Counted from the stretch's first letter, positions 51,592 to 60,671 are shown. The stretch is 64,000 bases of DNA from CAVPGP01 sp963718065 (GCA_963718065.1 CAVQYE010000020.1:310001-374000); one strand, 5' to 3'. The notes: a model not told the origin generated them from the sequence alone. Numbers and translations are program-made.

Positions 51592-52499
51592 CCCACCGGC
51601 ACGTGCTCCTCCTCGAGCAGCTTCCGCAGAAGCTGCGCCCCGGCCGGCGCCTGCGCGACGCCGTCGTTCTGGTTGTTGTTGTTGAAGAACGCGTACGCCT
51701 CGGCGGACTGCTCCGAAAGCTCGCGCAGCGGCCCGACCCACTCGCGCAGCTCGTCCTCCGAATACATCCAGTCGAACCGGGTCGAGGCACCGCCGCCGCG
51801 CGCATTCCACGTCGACGCGTTGCGCCCGTGGAAGCGGACGTACGAGACGGGCGCGGTGGCGGCGACGACCGTCGGGATCAGGTTCTTCGCCTCGGTCTTC
51901 GGCGCGTCGACGGTCACGTACGCCATGCCGCGCTCCTCCAGGAAGCGCAGCGTCTCGGCCTGGTTCTCGTCCTCGAGCCAGCTCCGGTGCCGAAACTCGA
52001 CGAGCATCAGGTCGCCGCGGAGCTCCGCCTGCGCCCACTCGAGGTACTCGAGCGACGACGGCCTGAAGACGACGTACGGCGGCAGCTGGAAGAGGATCCC
52101 GCCGAGCTTGCCCGCCGTGCGGAGCGGCTCGAGCATCTCGTGGAAGCGGCGGAAGACACTCGCGCGCTGCTCACGCGGCGGCCTGTCGACCCGGCCGCGC
52201 GCGTCGACCGGCATCCCGTCGCGCAGGTCCGGCGGCAGTTGCTCGAGCTTCACCGGATGGCGGGTCAGCACGCCGAACGCCTTCACGTGGATGACGAAGT
52301 CCTCGGGTGTGCGCTCCGCCCAACCCGAGACGGTCTTCTCGTCGGGGATGCTGTAGTACGTGGAGTCGACCTCGACCGTCGAGAAGCGCTCCGCGTAGTA
52401 GGGAAGACGTTCTCTCGCCGCGGTGCCCGGCGGATACCAGTGCTTCGTGAGCGCCTCGTCGGCGAACGAGCAGGTCCCGATCCGGATCGGCGCGGCCAC
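51588..52499 (-). CDS. DUF72 (YecE-like) protein
   Basis: A 303-residue DUF72 TIM-barrel protein: IRIGTCSFADEALTKHWYPP, RFSTVEVDSTYYSIPDEKTV, FVIHVKAFGVLTRHP, LGGILFQLPPYV and AYAFFNNNNQNDGVAQA (the family's usual asparagine-rich end). Biochemical role is unknown. It starts the unit DUF72-amidotransferase-cysteine synthase with a GTG at 52499. Confidence 0.9.
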   Translation of the reverse strand: MAAPIRIGTCSFADEALTKHWYPPGTAARERLPYYAERFSTVEVDSTYYSIPDEKTVSGWAERTPEDFVIHVKAFGVLTRHPVKLEQLPPDLRDGMPVDARGRVDRPPREQRASVFRRFHEMLEPLRTAGKLGGILFQLPPYVVFRPSSLEYLEWAQAELRGDLMLVEFRHRSWLEDENQAETLRFLEERGMAYVTVDAPKTEAKNLIPTVVAATAPVSYVRFHGRNASTWNARGGGASTRFDWMYSEDELREWVGPLRELSEQSAEAYAFFNNNNQNDGVAQAPAGAQLLRKLLEEEHVPVG

Positions 52500-52513
52500 C
52501 GCATGAGCATAAA

Positions 52514-52539
52514 GAGAGGGCCCCTTGCGGAGCCCTCTC
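52514..52539 (-). terminator. Terminator of the secreted protein gene at 52566
   Basis: On the - strand, GAGAGGGC pairs with GCCCTCTC (52532-52539 with 52514-52521) and is followed by TTTATGC. It lies 27 nt after the stop codon and 15 nt before the DUF72 start. Confidence 0.8.
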
Positions 52540-52565
52540 GGTGCGTTGTTCGTTCCGGTCGAGGC

Positions 52566-53666
52566 CTACTTGAACTTGTAGGCCGTCACCTTGACCTTGC
52601 GGCTGACCGGGTGCGAGCCGCCGACGGACGCGCTGGTGCAGGGCACCGGCGCAAACGTCTGCGTGCAGCCCGCTGCTCCGAGGCTCCGGAGCGCGATCGT
52701 CGTGTCGGACTGCACGTAGATCGCGTTCTTGACGAGCAGCGTCTTCTTGTAGCTGCCGTCTGCGCCCGTCTTGACCGCCGGCAGCGGGGTCAGCTTGCCG
52801 GTCGCCGTCTTGGCGAAGCCGACCGAGACGCTCTGGCCGGCCAGGCCCGCTCCGTTCTCGGTCACCTTGCCGGTGATCGTCACGAGCGTCCAGGTGCGGC
52901 GCGCCTTGCCCTTGCCCTTGAGCACCTTCGACTTCTTCACCGACAGCGTGGCCTGTGTCGGCACGCGGACAATCGCCTGCGCCTCTTGCGTGCCGGCCGC
53001 GTTCGGCTGGCCCGTCTTGGGCGTGTACGGCGTCCACAGCGTCCGCCAGCGGTACTCACCGGCGGCCGACGGATTGGTGATCGCGTTGTTCGTGAACAGC
53101 GCGTCCATCAGCTTGGCGCCGAAGGTCGCGCGACCGGGCGTGCCCGCGGGCACATCCGGCGGCGGCAGGCAGATGACGAGCTTGTACTGTGCGATCGCGC
53201 TCTCGGCGCCCGCCGTCTGGACGACGAAAATCGGCACGTCGAGCACTTGCCCGGCGGCCGTCAGGTGCAGGTCCCACACCGAGGCGGGTGTGACACCGGG
53301 AACGCACACGGCCTGCTGCTGGGGCACGACTCCGGACTTCGGGTCGATCGCGAGCACGTCGCCCTCGAGCGGCAGGACGACACCGCCGAGATCGGCGGCC
53401 TCCGCGTGCGCGCTGACCGTGCCGAGCTTCGTGCCGACCGCCGGGGCGCCGACCTGGTACCCCTGCGGGACGTAGATCGTCACCTTCGCCGTCGGATCGT
53501 CGGTCTGGTTGACCTTGACGCTCGTGGTGACGACCGGCGCGGCCCCGGCCTGCGCCGTCCCGGTGACGACGATCTGCGGGCTGTACGCAGCCAGCGCGGT
53601 CCCTGCCGTCGCCAGCGCCGTGGCGCACGCGGCGAGCAGCAGTGTGAAGCGCATGGGCTTCCTCAT
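52566..53666 (-). CDS. Secreted hypothetical protein with Ig-like domain
   Basis: 366 residues with signal peptide MRKPMRFTLLLAACATALAT. An N-terminal domain has KVTIYVPQGYQVGAPAVGTK and PLEGDVLAIDPKSG; the C-terminal third, VTITGKVTENGAGLAGQSVS with GADGSYKKTLLVKN, looks like a bacterial Ig or carboxypeptidase-regulatory-like beta sandwich. The start at 53666 is preceded by AAAGGGGGA at good distance; an ATG 21 nt upstream lacks this. Probably a cell-surface protein; role unknown. Confidence 0.72.
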   Translation of the reverse strand: MRKPMRFTLLLAACATALATAGTALAAYSPQIVVTGTAQAGAAPVVTTSVKVNQTDDPTAKVTIYVPQGYQVGAPAVGTKLGTVSAHAEAADLGGVVLPLEGDVLAIDPKSGVVPQQQAVCVPGVTPASVWDLHLTAAGQVLDVPIFVVQTAGAESAIAQYKLVICLPPPDVPAGTPGRATFGAKLMDALFTNNAITNPSAAGEYRWRTLWTPYTPKTGQPNAAGTQEAQAIVRVPTQATLSVKKSKVLKGKGKARRTWTLVTITGKVTENGAGLAGQSVSVGFAKTATGKLTPLPAVKTGADGSYKKTLLVKNAIYVQSDTTIALRSLGAAGCTQTFAPVPCTSASVGGSHPVSRKVKVTAYKFK

Positions 53667-53815
53667 TGAATCCCCCTTTATTCTCATTTGGCCATTCTCA
53701 TTTGTAAGTCAGATAAGTCATAGGTGAGACGTTCGATGCGCACGTTGGTTGTGCGAGCCGGTTGTCGCCGTCGCGGCGTGGTGGCAAACGGTACGCAGCG
53801 CGAGGACGGGACAGA

Positions 53816-55012
53816 TTACTCGGAGGCGGTGGTGAGGCTGCCGAATTGGTCCCAGCGCCCGTTCTTGAACTTGACGAGGTAGGCCTGGCGCAGCGGGAAG
53901 TAGTTGCTCGGCGAGGTCTGCACCTTGATCCCCGGGAAGAGAAACGGGTTCGTCTCGTTCAGGTGCGTCGCCGCGCGCAGCAGGCCCGCGCGCGTCGGCG
54001 GCGAGCCGGCGTGCTTGAGCGCGTCGACCATCGTGTAGGCCGTCGCCATCCCGTAGTAGAGGTAGACGTCGTCGGCCCGCTTGCGCGGCAGATACTTCTT
54101 GAGGATCTGCTTGTAGAGCTTCACGGCCGGATCCTTCGCCCAGCGCGGGTGCGTCGGGTCCTTGACGAAGGCGGCGGTGATCGTGCCGTTCGTCGTGTCG
54201 CCGGAGTTCAGCCGCGCGATCGCCATGATGTTCGGCGACGGCGACACCGAGCTGAGGAAGAACTGCGGGTGCCAGCCGAGCTTGTACGCGGCGACGTACG
54301 CGTAGATCGCGTACTGGGGCGTCGTGAACAGCATCACCGTGTTCGCGCCCGCGCTCTTCAGCGCCGAGATCTGCGCGGCGACGGACGTGTCGGTGACCTC
54401 ATACGACTGCTCGGCGACCTCGATCGTCTGCTGCTTCGCGCCGAGGCCGACCTTCATCCCCGTCGTCAGATCCTTGCCGAAGTCGGAGTTCTCATAGAGG
54501 ACGCCGACCTTCGCGTTCGGCATCGTCGTCCGGATCAGCCGCCCGTAGATCTTTCCCTCGGCCCTGAAGCTCGGCAGGTACCCCATCGTCCACGGCGAGG
54601 ACTTGCGGTCGATCGCGATTCCCGTGCCCGCGAAGAGCTGTGGCACCTTGGCGGCGTTCTGATAGCCGCGTACCGCCTCGACATTGGCCGTGCCGACGGA
54701 GTTGAAGAGGGCGAAGACGTGCTCCTGCTCGACGAGCTTCCTCGTCTGCTGCACCGTCTGCGTCACGTCGTACTGGTCGTCGAGGTACTCGTAGCGGATC
54801 TTGCGGCCGTTGACGCCGCCGTGCGCGTTCACGTACTTGAAGTAGGCGTCCGCGCCCGGGCCGACGGAGCCGAAGAGGGCGGCGACCCCGGTCGTGGGCA
54901 CCGTGCCGCCGAGGAGGATCTCCTTCGCGGTGATGCCCGGGTCGGCCGAGCCGCCGGCGAGCGCGACGGGAGCGAGGGCCAGGGCAAGCGCGAGGAGGAC
55001 GAGGTGCTTCAC
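53816..55012 (-). CDS. ABC transporter solute-binding protein, branched-chain amino acid type
   Basis: A 398-residue type I periplasmic binding protein (LivK/Peripla_BP_6). It has signal peptide HLVLLALALALAPVALAGG, then ILLGGTVPTTGVAALFGSVG, KIRYEYLDDQYDVTQTVQQT, FALFNSVGTANVEAVRGYQ and VGVLYENSDFGKD. It captures amino acids or aromatic acids outside the cell. No permease or ATPase genes are adjacent, so it either serves a transporter encoded elsewhere or acts as a sensor. Its start overlaps the hydrolase stop by 4 nt. Confidence 0.87.
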   Translation of the reverse strand: MKHLVLLALALALAPVALAGGSADPGITAKEILLGGTVPTTGVAALFGSVGPGADAYFKYVNAHGGVNGRKIRYEYLDDQYDVTQTVQQTRKLVEQEHVFALFNSVGTANVEAVRGYQNAAKVPQLFAGTGIAIDRKSSPWTMGYLPSFRAEGKIYGRLIRTTMPNAKVGVLYENSDFGKDLTTGMKVGLGAKQQTIEVAEQSYEVTDTSVAAQISALKSAGANTVMLFTTPQYAIYAYVAAYKLGWHPQFFLSSVSPSPNIMAIARLNSGDTTNGTITAAFVKDPTHPRWAKDPAVKLYKQILKKYLPRKRADDVYLYYGMATAYTMVDALKHAGSPPTRAGLLRAATHLNETNPFLFPGIKVQTSPSNYFPLRQAYLVKFKNGRWDQFGSLTTASE

Positions 55013-56355
55013 GAGAGGGGCGTCCGGAGCACCGAGAAGTTGAGAACGGCGGCGCCGAGCTTGATCGTGCCGATGTCGCCGAAGCCAAAGTAGGCGAGGT
55101 CGCCGTGGCTCGCGGAGTCCGGGCCGAGGTTGAGGCGCAGGCGCGAGCCCTTCGGGATCGCCACGGCGTAGTCAGCGAGGCGGATCGTGTTCAGGCCCTG
55201 CTTCGGCACCACCGCGCCGTGCGTGACGGTGACCTGCTTGCCGCCGGGCTCGAGCGCGGTGAGCGTCGCCACGAGGCGCGGGTAACCGGCGACCTTCGGC
55301 ACCTGCACGCGCAGCACGCTCTGGCCGAACGACTCGAGCTTGACCTTGAACGGCGTCGTCGTGCGGCCGAACGTCGTGCCGCGGAAGCCGACGGGCACGA
55401 CCTTCGTCGCCGGTAGGCCGGCCGAGGAGACCTTCTTCGAACCGGCGGCGGCGGCCAGCGTCACCTTCGGCGCCTTGTCGATCCCGTTCGGCATCGCCTT
55501 CAGCCAGCGGTCGAACCAGAGGCCGCCCTGCGAGAGCACGTACTCGACGTCGGGGCCGGGGAACGTCGAGGGCGGGTGCCCGAACTGGCCGACGTACAGC
55601 TTCTTGGGGCCGGTGAGCTTCGCGAAGGCGCGCGACGCCTGGTCGATGTCGAACGCGTAGTCCTTGCGGCCCTGGAAGAGATAGGCGGGCGTCGTCAGCG
55701 AGCCGAGCTTCGCGAGGGACGACCGCGCGTCGACGAGCGCCTTCACCTTGCCGAGGTTCGTCGAGTGCAGCGCGTCGTCCTCGAGCTCGGCGATCAGCGG
55801 TGAGCGCTGCTCGACCGACTTCGAGAACTGGAGCACGACACCGGACTTGGCGACGTTGCCCGGCCAGAGCGCCGAGTAGAGATCGGTCCAGGTCTCGACG
55901 ACCTCGATCGCGCGGAAGGGCACGCCCGCGACCGCCGCGTTCCAGCACTGGCCGCCGCCGTACGAGATGCCCCAGCAGCCGACGCGCTCGAAGACATCGG
56001 GGCGCGCGGCGAACGTCGACTCCAGCGCCCGCAGGTCTGCGACCTCGCGGCTCGAGGCCAGCTCGACGTTGCCGCCGGAGACGCCGTGCCCGCGCGCGTC
56101 GTAGGTGAGGACGGCATAGCCGCGCTGCTGGAAGAACTGCGCGATCGCCCCGACCGACTCCTTCGTGCCCGCGAGCCCGTGCAGGACGACGACTCCGGGC
56201 CAGCCTCCGGCCGGTGCAGTGCCGTCCGGCAGGTACGTCGCGGTCGAGATGACGACGCCGTCGTCCATCGTCTGCGAGCCCACGATCGGCCCTGCAGCTC
56301 GTGCGGGAGCAACCCAGAGGACGGCGAGGAAGACGATGAGGATGACCCGGCGCAA
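55009..56355 (-). CDS. Secreted alpha/beta hydrolase, S15/CocE-like
   Basis: About 448 residues. Signal peptide RRVILIVFLAVLWVAPARA; the hydrolase core has WPGVVVLHGLAGTKESVGAI, VLTYDARGHGVSGGNVELAS and GCWGISYGGGQCWNAA (nucleophile Ser). A C-terminal beta-sandwich (about 300-448, LRVQVPKVAGYPRLVATLTA) is typical of X-Pro dipeptidyl-peptidase/CocE enzymes. It likely cleaves a peptide or ester outside the membrane. The start is uncertain: TTG 56355 is placed right at the signal peptide; the open frame continues into the murI region. Confidence 0.8.
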   Translation of the reverse strand: MRRVILIVFLAVLWVAPARAAGPIVGSQTMDDGVVISTATYLPDGTAPAGGWPGVVVLHGLAGTKESVGAIAQFFQQRGYAVLTYDARGHGVSGGNVELASSREVADLRALESTFAARPDVFERVGCWGISYGGGQCWNAAVAGVPFRAIEVVETWTDLYSALWPGNVAKSGVVLQFSKSVEQRSPLIAELEDDALHSTNLGKVKALVDARSSLAKLGSLTTPAYLFQGRKDYAFDIDQASRAFAKLTGPKKLYVGQFGHPPSTFPGPDVEYVLSQGGLWFDRWLKAMPNGIDKAPKVTLAAAAGSKKVSSAGLPATKVVPVGFRGTTFGRTTTPFKVKLESFGQSVLRVQVPKVAGYPRLVATLTALEPGGKQVTVTHGAVVPKQGLNTIRLADYAVAIPKGSRLRLNLGPDSASHGDLAYFGFGDIGTIKLGAAVLNFSVLRTPLS

Positions 56356-56401
56356 GCCGCTGCAAGGGTAGCCGCGTTCCCGGCCTCGTACAATCGCTCG
56401 C

Positions 56402-57178
56402 ATGGATCCCCGCCCGATCGGCGTGTTCGACTCCGGCGTGGGCGGCCTGACGGTGCTGCACGAGTGCCTCGTCACGCTTCCGCACGAGGACTTCGTCTAT
56501 CTCGGCGACCACGCGCGGCTGCCGTACGGGCCGCGTCCGCTCGACGAGGTGCGGCGGTTCGCGCACGAGATCGGCGCCTATCTCGAGTCGCTCGGCGTCA
56601 AGATCGTCGTCGTCGCCTGCAACACGGCGACATCCGCCGCGCTGCCGGAGCTGCAGGCGAGCCTCTCCGTCCCGGTCGTCGGCGTGATCACGCCCGAGGC
56701 GCATGCCGCGGTGCAGACGACCCGCAACCGGCGCATCGGCCTGCTCGCGACGGAGGGAACCGTCGCCGCCGGGCGCTACGAGCAGCTCGTGCGGACGCTC
56801 GACGCCGGCGTTCGCTTCACGGCGGTCGCATGTCCCCGGCTCGTGCCGCTGATCGAGAGCGACAACCCGTACGGCGAGGAGACGATCGAGGCCGTGCGAG
56901 AGTCGGCGGCGCCCGTGAAGGAGGCCGGCTGCGACACGGTGATCCTCGGCTGCACGCACTACCCGCTGATCCGCCCGATCTTCCAGCGCGTGTTCGGGCG
57001 TGACGTGACGCTCGTCTTCTCCGCCGACGAGACGGCGCGCGAGGTCGCGGAGACGCTGGCGCGCAAGGGCTTCGAGAACGACATCGCGCGCGAGGGCACG
57101 TACCGCTTCCTGACCACCGGGGCGCCGGAGCTCGTTCCGCGTGCTCGGCGCGCGGTTCCTGCAGCTGCCGCTGCGTGA
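56402..57178 (+). CDS. murI: Glutamate racemase, frame-broken at the C-terminus
   Basis: MurI makes D-glutamate for peptidoglycan. IGVFDSGVGGLTVLHECL, VVVACNTATSAALPEL (first catalytic Cys) and VILGCTHYPLIRPIF (second catalytic Cys) are intact. The open frame ends at 57178, but removing one base near 57131 gives FRVLGARFLQLPLRDIETVT and a stop at 57221 that overlaps the rph ATG, the more family-like ending. Confidence 0.92.
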   Translation: MDPRPIGVFDSGVGGLTVLHECLVTLPHEDFVYLGDHARLPYGPRPLDEVRRFAHEIGAYLESLGVKIVVVACNTATSAALPELQASLSVPVVGVITPEAHAAVQTTRNRRIGLLATEGTVAAGRYEQLVRTLDAGVRFTAVACPRLVPLIESDNPYGEETIEAVRESAAPVKEAGCDTVILGCTHYPLIRPIFQRVFGRDVTLVFSADETAREVAETLARKGFENDIAREGTYRFLTTGAPELVPRARRAVPAAAAA

Positions 57179-57217
57179 CATCGAGACCGTGACGATCGCC
57201 GAGCTGGAGCGCGCCGC

Positions 57218-57934
57218 ATGAGAGCCGACGGACGCGCACGTCACGACCATCTGCGGGCGCTCGACATCCACGTCGACTGGCTCGAGAACCCGCACGGCTC
57301 GGTGCTCTGGACGCAGGGCAAGACGAAGGTGCTCTGCACCGCGAGCGTGCAGGACGGCGTGCCGCGCTGGCTCTACAAGTCCGGCCGCGGCTGGATGACG
57401 GCCGAGTACTCGCTCCTTCCCGCGTCGACGGGCGACCGCACCGACCGGGAGGCGGCGCGCGGCAAGCAGGGCGGGCGCACCGTCGAGATCCAGCGGCTGA
57501 TCGGCCGGTCGCTTCGCGGCATCGTCGACTTCCAGGCGCTCGGCGAGCGCACCGTCTATCTCGACTGCGACGTCCTGCAGGCGGACGGCGGCACCCGCTG
57601 CGCCGCGATCTGCGGCGCGTACGTCGCGGCCTGGCGCGCGCTCGACCGCTTCGGGCTCTCGAAGGCGCTCACCGGCTCGGTGGCCGCCGTCTCCGTCGGG
57701 ATCGTGGCAGGCGAGCCGCTGCTCGACCTCGACTACTCCGAGGACTCGAACGCCGACGTCGACGTCAACGTCGTCATGACCGGCGACGGGCGCCTCGTCG
57801 AGGTGCAGGCGACCGCGGAGAAGGATCCGTTCTCGCGCGACCAGCTCGGCGAGCTGCTGGATCTTGCGGAGCGCGGCATCGGGCTCATCTCGACCGCGCA
57901 GGAGAAGGCGGCGGATGCTGTCGCTGCTGGCTGA
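57218..57934 (+). CDS. rph: Ribonuclease PH
   Basis: A 238-residue RNase PH, which trims tRNA 3' ends with phosphate. Blocks are GSVLWTQGKTKVLCTASVQD, GWMTAEYSLLPASTGDRTDR, RLIGRSLRGIVDFQALGERT, DCDVLQADGGTRCAAICGAY and LDLDYSEDSNADVDVN. It lies in the widespread murI-rph-rdgB order, here with an MgtC-family gene inserted before rdgB. Confidence 0.95.
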   Translation: MRADGRARHDHLRALDIHVDWLENPHGSVLWTQGKTKVLCTASVQDGVPRWLYKSGRGWMTAEYSLLPASTGDRTDREAARGKQGGRTVEIQRLIGRSLRGIVDFQALGERTVYLDCDVLQADGGTRCAAICGAYVAAWRALDRFGLSKALTGSVAAVSVGIVAGEPLLDLDYSEDSNADVDVNVVMTGDGRLVEVQATAEKDPFSRDQLGELLDLAERGIGLISTAQEKAADAVAAG

Positions 57935-58607
57935 GGTCCCGACCCTCGACTGGTGGCAAGACCTCGCGCGGCTCTCGCTCGCCGCGGTGCTCGGCGGCGC
58001 GATCGGCGTCGAGCGGGAGCTCCGCGACCGCGAGGCAGGCTTCCGCACCCACATGCTCGTCTGCGTCGGGTCGGCGCTCTTCACGATCGTCTCGGCGTAC
58101 GGCTTCAACGAGTTCCTGACGAGCGGCGACGTGGTGATCCGAGCGGACCCGACGCGGATCGCCGCGCAGATCGTCACGGGCATCGGCTTCCTCGGCGCCG
58201 GCGCGATCATCCGCAACGGGCTGACGATCCGCGGGCTGACGACCGCCGCGACGCTCTGGGTCGCTGCGGCGATCGGCATCGCGGCGGGCGCCGGCTACTG
58301 GACGGGTGCCGTCTTCACGACGGCGCTGACGATCGTGGCGCTCTGGCCGCTGCGGCTCGGCGCGTACTTCGTCTTCGAGCGAATGAGGCCCGAGGAGCGA
58401 GACCTGCTCGTCGAGCTGAAACGGGACGCGAGCGTCGCGCAGCTGCTGCAGGTGCTGGAGGCCGAGGGGGCCCGCGTCGAGGCGATCCACGTCTCCGACG
58501 ACGGCCAGGCGATGCACGTCACGCTGACGCTCGACACTCCGTCCGAGCGGCTCGTGCCGGCGCTCGCGAAGCTCGACTTCGTGACGACGGTGCAGTGGCG
58601 CCGGTGA
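57915..58607 (+). CDS. MgtC/SapB-family membrane protein
   Basis: 230 residues with five N-terminal helices. LGGAIGVERELRDREAGFRT and GIGFLGAGAIIRNGLTIRGL are hallmark MgtC/SapB blocks. The C-terminal domain is ACT-like (VAQLLQVLEAEGARVEAIHV). MgtC proteins affect membrane energetics and Mg2+ homeostasis. It overlaps the rph 3' end by 20 nt and precedes rdgB by 4 nt. Confidence 0.87.
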   Translation: MLSLLAEVPTLDWWQDLARLSLAAVLGGAIGVERELRDREAGFRTHMLVCVGSALFTIVSAYGFNEFLTSGDVVIRADPTRIAAQIVTGIGFLGAGAIIRNGLTIRGLTTAATLWVAAAIGIAAGAGYWTGAVFTTALTIVALWPLRLGAYFVFERMRPEERDLLVELKRDASVAQLLQVLEAEGARVEAIHVSDDGQAMHVTLTLDTPSERLVPALAKLDFVTTVQWRR

Positions 58608-58611
58608 CCGG

Positions 58612-59169
58612 GTGCAGGTGAGGGCGCGCCTCGCGTCGGAGAACGCGCACAAGCTGGAGGAGTTTCGCGCGCTCCTGCCCGGCTGGGAGCTGGAGCTTCT
58701 CGGCGCGGAGCTCCCGCCCGAGGACGGCGAGACGTATGTCGAGAATGCGAGCCTGAAGGCCCGCTTCGCCGCCGGCCTGCGCCCCGGCGAGTGGGTGCTC
58801 GCCGACGATTCCGGGATCGAGGTCGACGCCCTCGGCGGCGCACCCGGCGTCAGGACGGCGCGCTGGGCCGACGGGCGGCACGTCGAGAAGCTGCTCGCGG
58901 CTCTCGCGAGGGCCTCCGACCGGCGGGCGCGGTACGTCTGCGAGCTCGTCGCGATCGACCCGGAAGGCTGCGAGCACCGAGGGACCGGCACGCTCGAGGG
59001 AGCCGTCGCGACAGCCGCCCGCGGGAATGAGGGCTTCGGCTTCGACCCGCTCTTCGTGCCCGCGGGCGAGCACCACACCGTCGCGGAGCTCGGCGACGCG
59101 TGGAAGCGCTCGCATTCCCATCGCGCCCTCGCCGCGCAGGCCCTTCTCGCCGCGCTCGAGCGGGGCTGA
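58612..59169 (+). CDS. rdgB: Non-canonical purine NTP pyrophosphatase (RdgB/HAM1)
   Basis: A 185-residue HAM1-family enzyme that hydrolyses ITP and XTP to keep them out of DNA. LASENAHKLEEFRALL is the N-terminal substrate loop (SxNxxKxxE), VLADDSGIEVDALGGAPGVR the metal site, and GNEGFGFDPLFVP with SHSHRALAAQAL the C-terminal signatures. The GTG start gives a normal length. A palindrome repeat begins 34 nt after its stop. Confidence 0.93.
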   Translation: MQVRARLASENAHKLEEFRALLPGWELELLGAELPPEDGETYVENASLKARFAAGLRPGEWVLADDSGIEVDALGGAPGVRTARWADGRHVEKLLAALARASDRRARYVCELVAIDPEGCEHRGTGTLEGAVATAARGNEGFGFDPLFVPAGEHHTVAELGDAWKRSHSHRALAAQALLAALERG

Positions 59170-59203
59170 CCGGCGCAGGCGGGGCGTCCGCCCTCGCCCC
59201 CCT

Positions 59204-59307
59204 CGTACCTCGTCGCGTACCAGGTACGAAAAGTCGTTCCAAACGAGGAAATGCCTGCAAGCGGGGCATATCGACCTCGCCCCGTACCTCGTCGTGTACC
59301 AGGTACG
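59204..59307 (+). repeat. Paired 25-nt palindromes, locus B
   Basis: Palindromes at 59204-59228 and 59283-59307 are 79 nt apart, with the shared ends CGTACCTCGT and AGGTACG. Between them AAAGTCGTTCC and GGAAATGCCTGCAAG match locus A (49852-49955) on the opposite strand. It lies between two convergent genes, rdgB and the YihY gene. Confidence 0.85.
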
Positions 59308-59378
59308 GAATCGGGGTTGAAACGAGGAAACGCCCCGCGCAGGCCTACGTGAGCCGCGTGGGCCGCACGCCGCGGCGC

Positions 59379-60209
59379 CTACGCCAGCCCCGCGCCCTCC
59401 GGCTCGATCTGGTCGTCGTAGCGGTGGCGGAACCACCAGTTCACCTCGGCGCCGAGCACGATCAGGTTCGCCATCACGTACATCCAGACGAGGAGGACGA
59501 CCGGGCCGCCGGCTGCCTGGAGCGCCGGCAGCTCCTTCAGCCCCCGGATGTAGACCGGCAGCACCTGGAAGGAGCCTTCGAGAAGAATCGCGGCCGCCAA
59601 GGCGCCGGGCAGCACCTCGCGAACCGTCATCCGGTCGTTCGTCAAGTAGTAGTAGGCCGAGACCAGGAAGAGAAAGACGCCGAAGAGCGAGACGGTGATC
59701 GAGATCGCGTACGCGACCCACGGGTTCGACGTGAAGCCCGGCGCGTAGCGCCTGAGCACCTCGCCGCCGATCGAGCCGACCACGAGCGAGAAGAAGAGCG
59801 TCGTCAGCGCCCCGATCAGCATCAGGCTCGCGAGCCCCTTGCCGCGCAGGAACGAGCGGTTGGGCAGGTCGTAGACGATGTTGAACGCCGACTCGAGGAC
59901 GCTGAAGAGCGAGAGCGACGACCAGAGGAGCGCGGCGCCGCCGACGATGCCGAGTGTCGTGGCGTTGCGCTGGATCGAGCGGACTGTCTGCAGGATCGAC
60001 TTCAGCGAGGTGGACGGGAAGACGCGATTCAGCTCGCGGACGAAGAAGCTGCCCTCGTCGGCCTGGCCCACGAAGCTGAGCAGGGCGAGCGAGAGGAAGA
60101 GCAGCGGCACGAACGAGAGCAGCGCGAAGTACGCGATCATCGCGGCGAGGTGGGTGCCCCGGTCGGCGAAGAACTTCTGCAGCAGGCGACGCTTCCTCCG
60201 GCGCTTCAC
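59379..60209 (-). CDS. YihY/UPF0761-family membrane protein
   Basis: 276 residues with six helices. HLAAMIAYFALLSFVPLLFL, SLFSVLESAFNIVYDLPNRS and GGPVVLLVWMYVMANLIVLG followed by EVNWWFRHRYD are YihY family blocks. The family was once called RNase BN in error; the likely role is in the membrane, unknown. I chose GTG 60209; the open frame extends upstream only as antisense of the next gene. Confidence 0.85.
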   Translation of the reverse strand: MKRRRKRRLLQKFFADRGTHLAAMIAYFALLSFVPLLFLSLALLSFVGQADEGSFFVRELNRVFPSTSLKSILQTVRSIQRNATTLGIVGGAALLWSSLSLFSVLESAFNIVYDLPNRSFLRGKGLASLMLIGALTTLFFSLVVGSIGGEVLRRYAPGFTSNPWVAYAISITVSLFGVFLFLVSAYYYLTNDRMTVREVLPGALAAAILLEGSFQVLPVYIRGLKELPALQAAGGPVVLLVWMYVMANLIVLGAEVNWWFRHRYDDQIEPEGAGLA

Positions 60210-60230
60210 GGCTGCAGTATCCTCACGTCG

Positions 60231-60671
60231 ATGGATGCCGCCGCCGCAGCACTTGCCGATCTGATCGAGATCTCGTCTCAGATCGAGTCCGTCGTGCTGC
60301 TCGCCGGCGACGGATCGGTCGTCGCGTCGACGGTCGGGGACGACCTGCGCGCAAAGCGCTACGCCGAGGCTGCCAAGCGCCTCTTCGAGGCTGCGGTGGA
60401 GAGCGAGGCCGAGATCGGCTCGCCGCCGCTGCAGCAGCTCGAGGCCGCGACGCTTGACGGGAGCGTCTTCGTCGTGCGCGACGACGAGCGGCTGATCGCG
60501 GCCGTCACCAGCCCCGAGCCCACCGTCGGGCTCGTCTTCTACGACCTGAAGGCCGCGCTCAGGCAGGTCGCGGCGGCCGGGAAGCCGAAGGCGAAGCAAT
60601 CGCGCAAGAAGGCCGATCCGCAGACGACACCGGAAGAGGCCCCGGAAGAGGCACAGCATGCCCCGTCGTAA
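60231..60671 (+). CDS. Roadblock/LC7-like domain protein
   Basis: 146 residues. LADLIEISSQIESVVLLAGD, SVVASTVGDDLRAKRYAEA and the strand LEAATLDGSVFVVRDDERLI fit a roadblock/LC7 fold, often partners of small GTPases in bacteria. The C-terminus is Lys/Pro/Glu-rich and disordered. It overlaps the following small gene by 14 nt. No GTPase gene lies nearby. Confidence 0.68.
   Translation: MDAAAAALADLIEISSQIESVVLLAGDGSVVASTVGDDLRAKRYAEAAKRLFEAAVESEAEIGSPPLQQLEAATLDGSVFVVRDDERLIAAVTSPEPTVGLVFYDLKAALRQVAAAGKPKAKQSRKKADPQTTPEEAPEEAQHAPS

Noticed and set aside
55172..58279. 1035-codon open frame on the - strand
   Set aside because: It is antisense to murI, rph and mgtC and partly an alternative frame of the S15-like hydrolase; long antisense frames are common at this GC content, and it lacks any domain.
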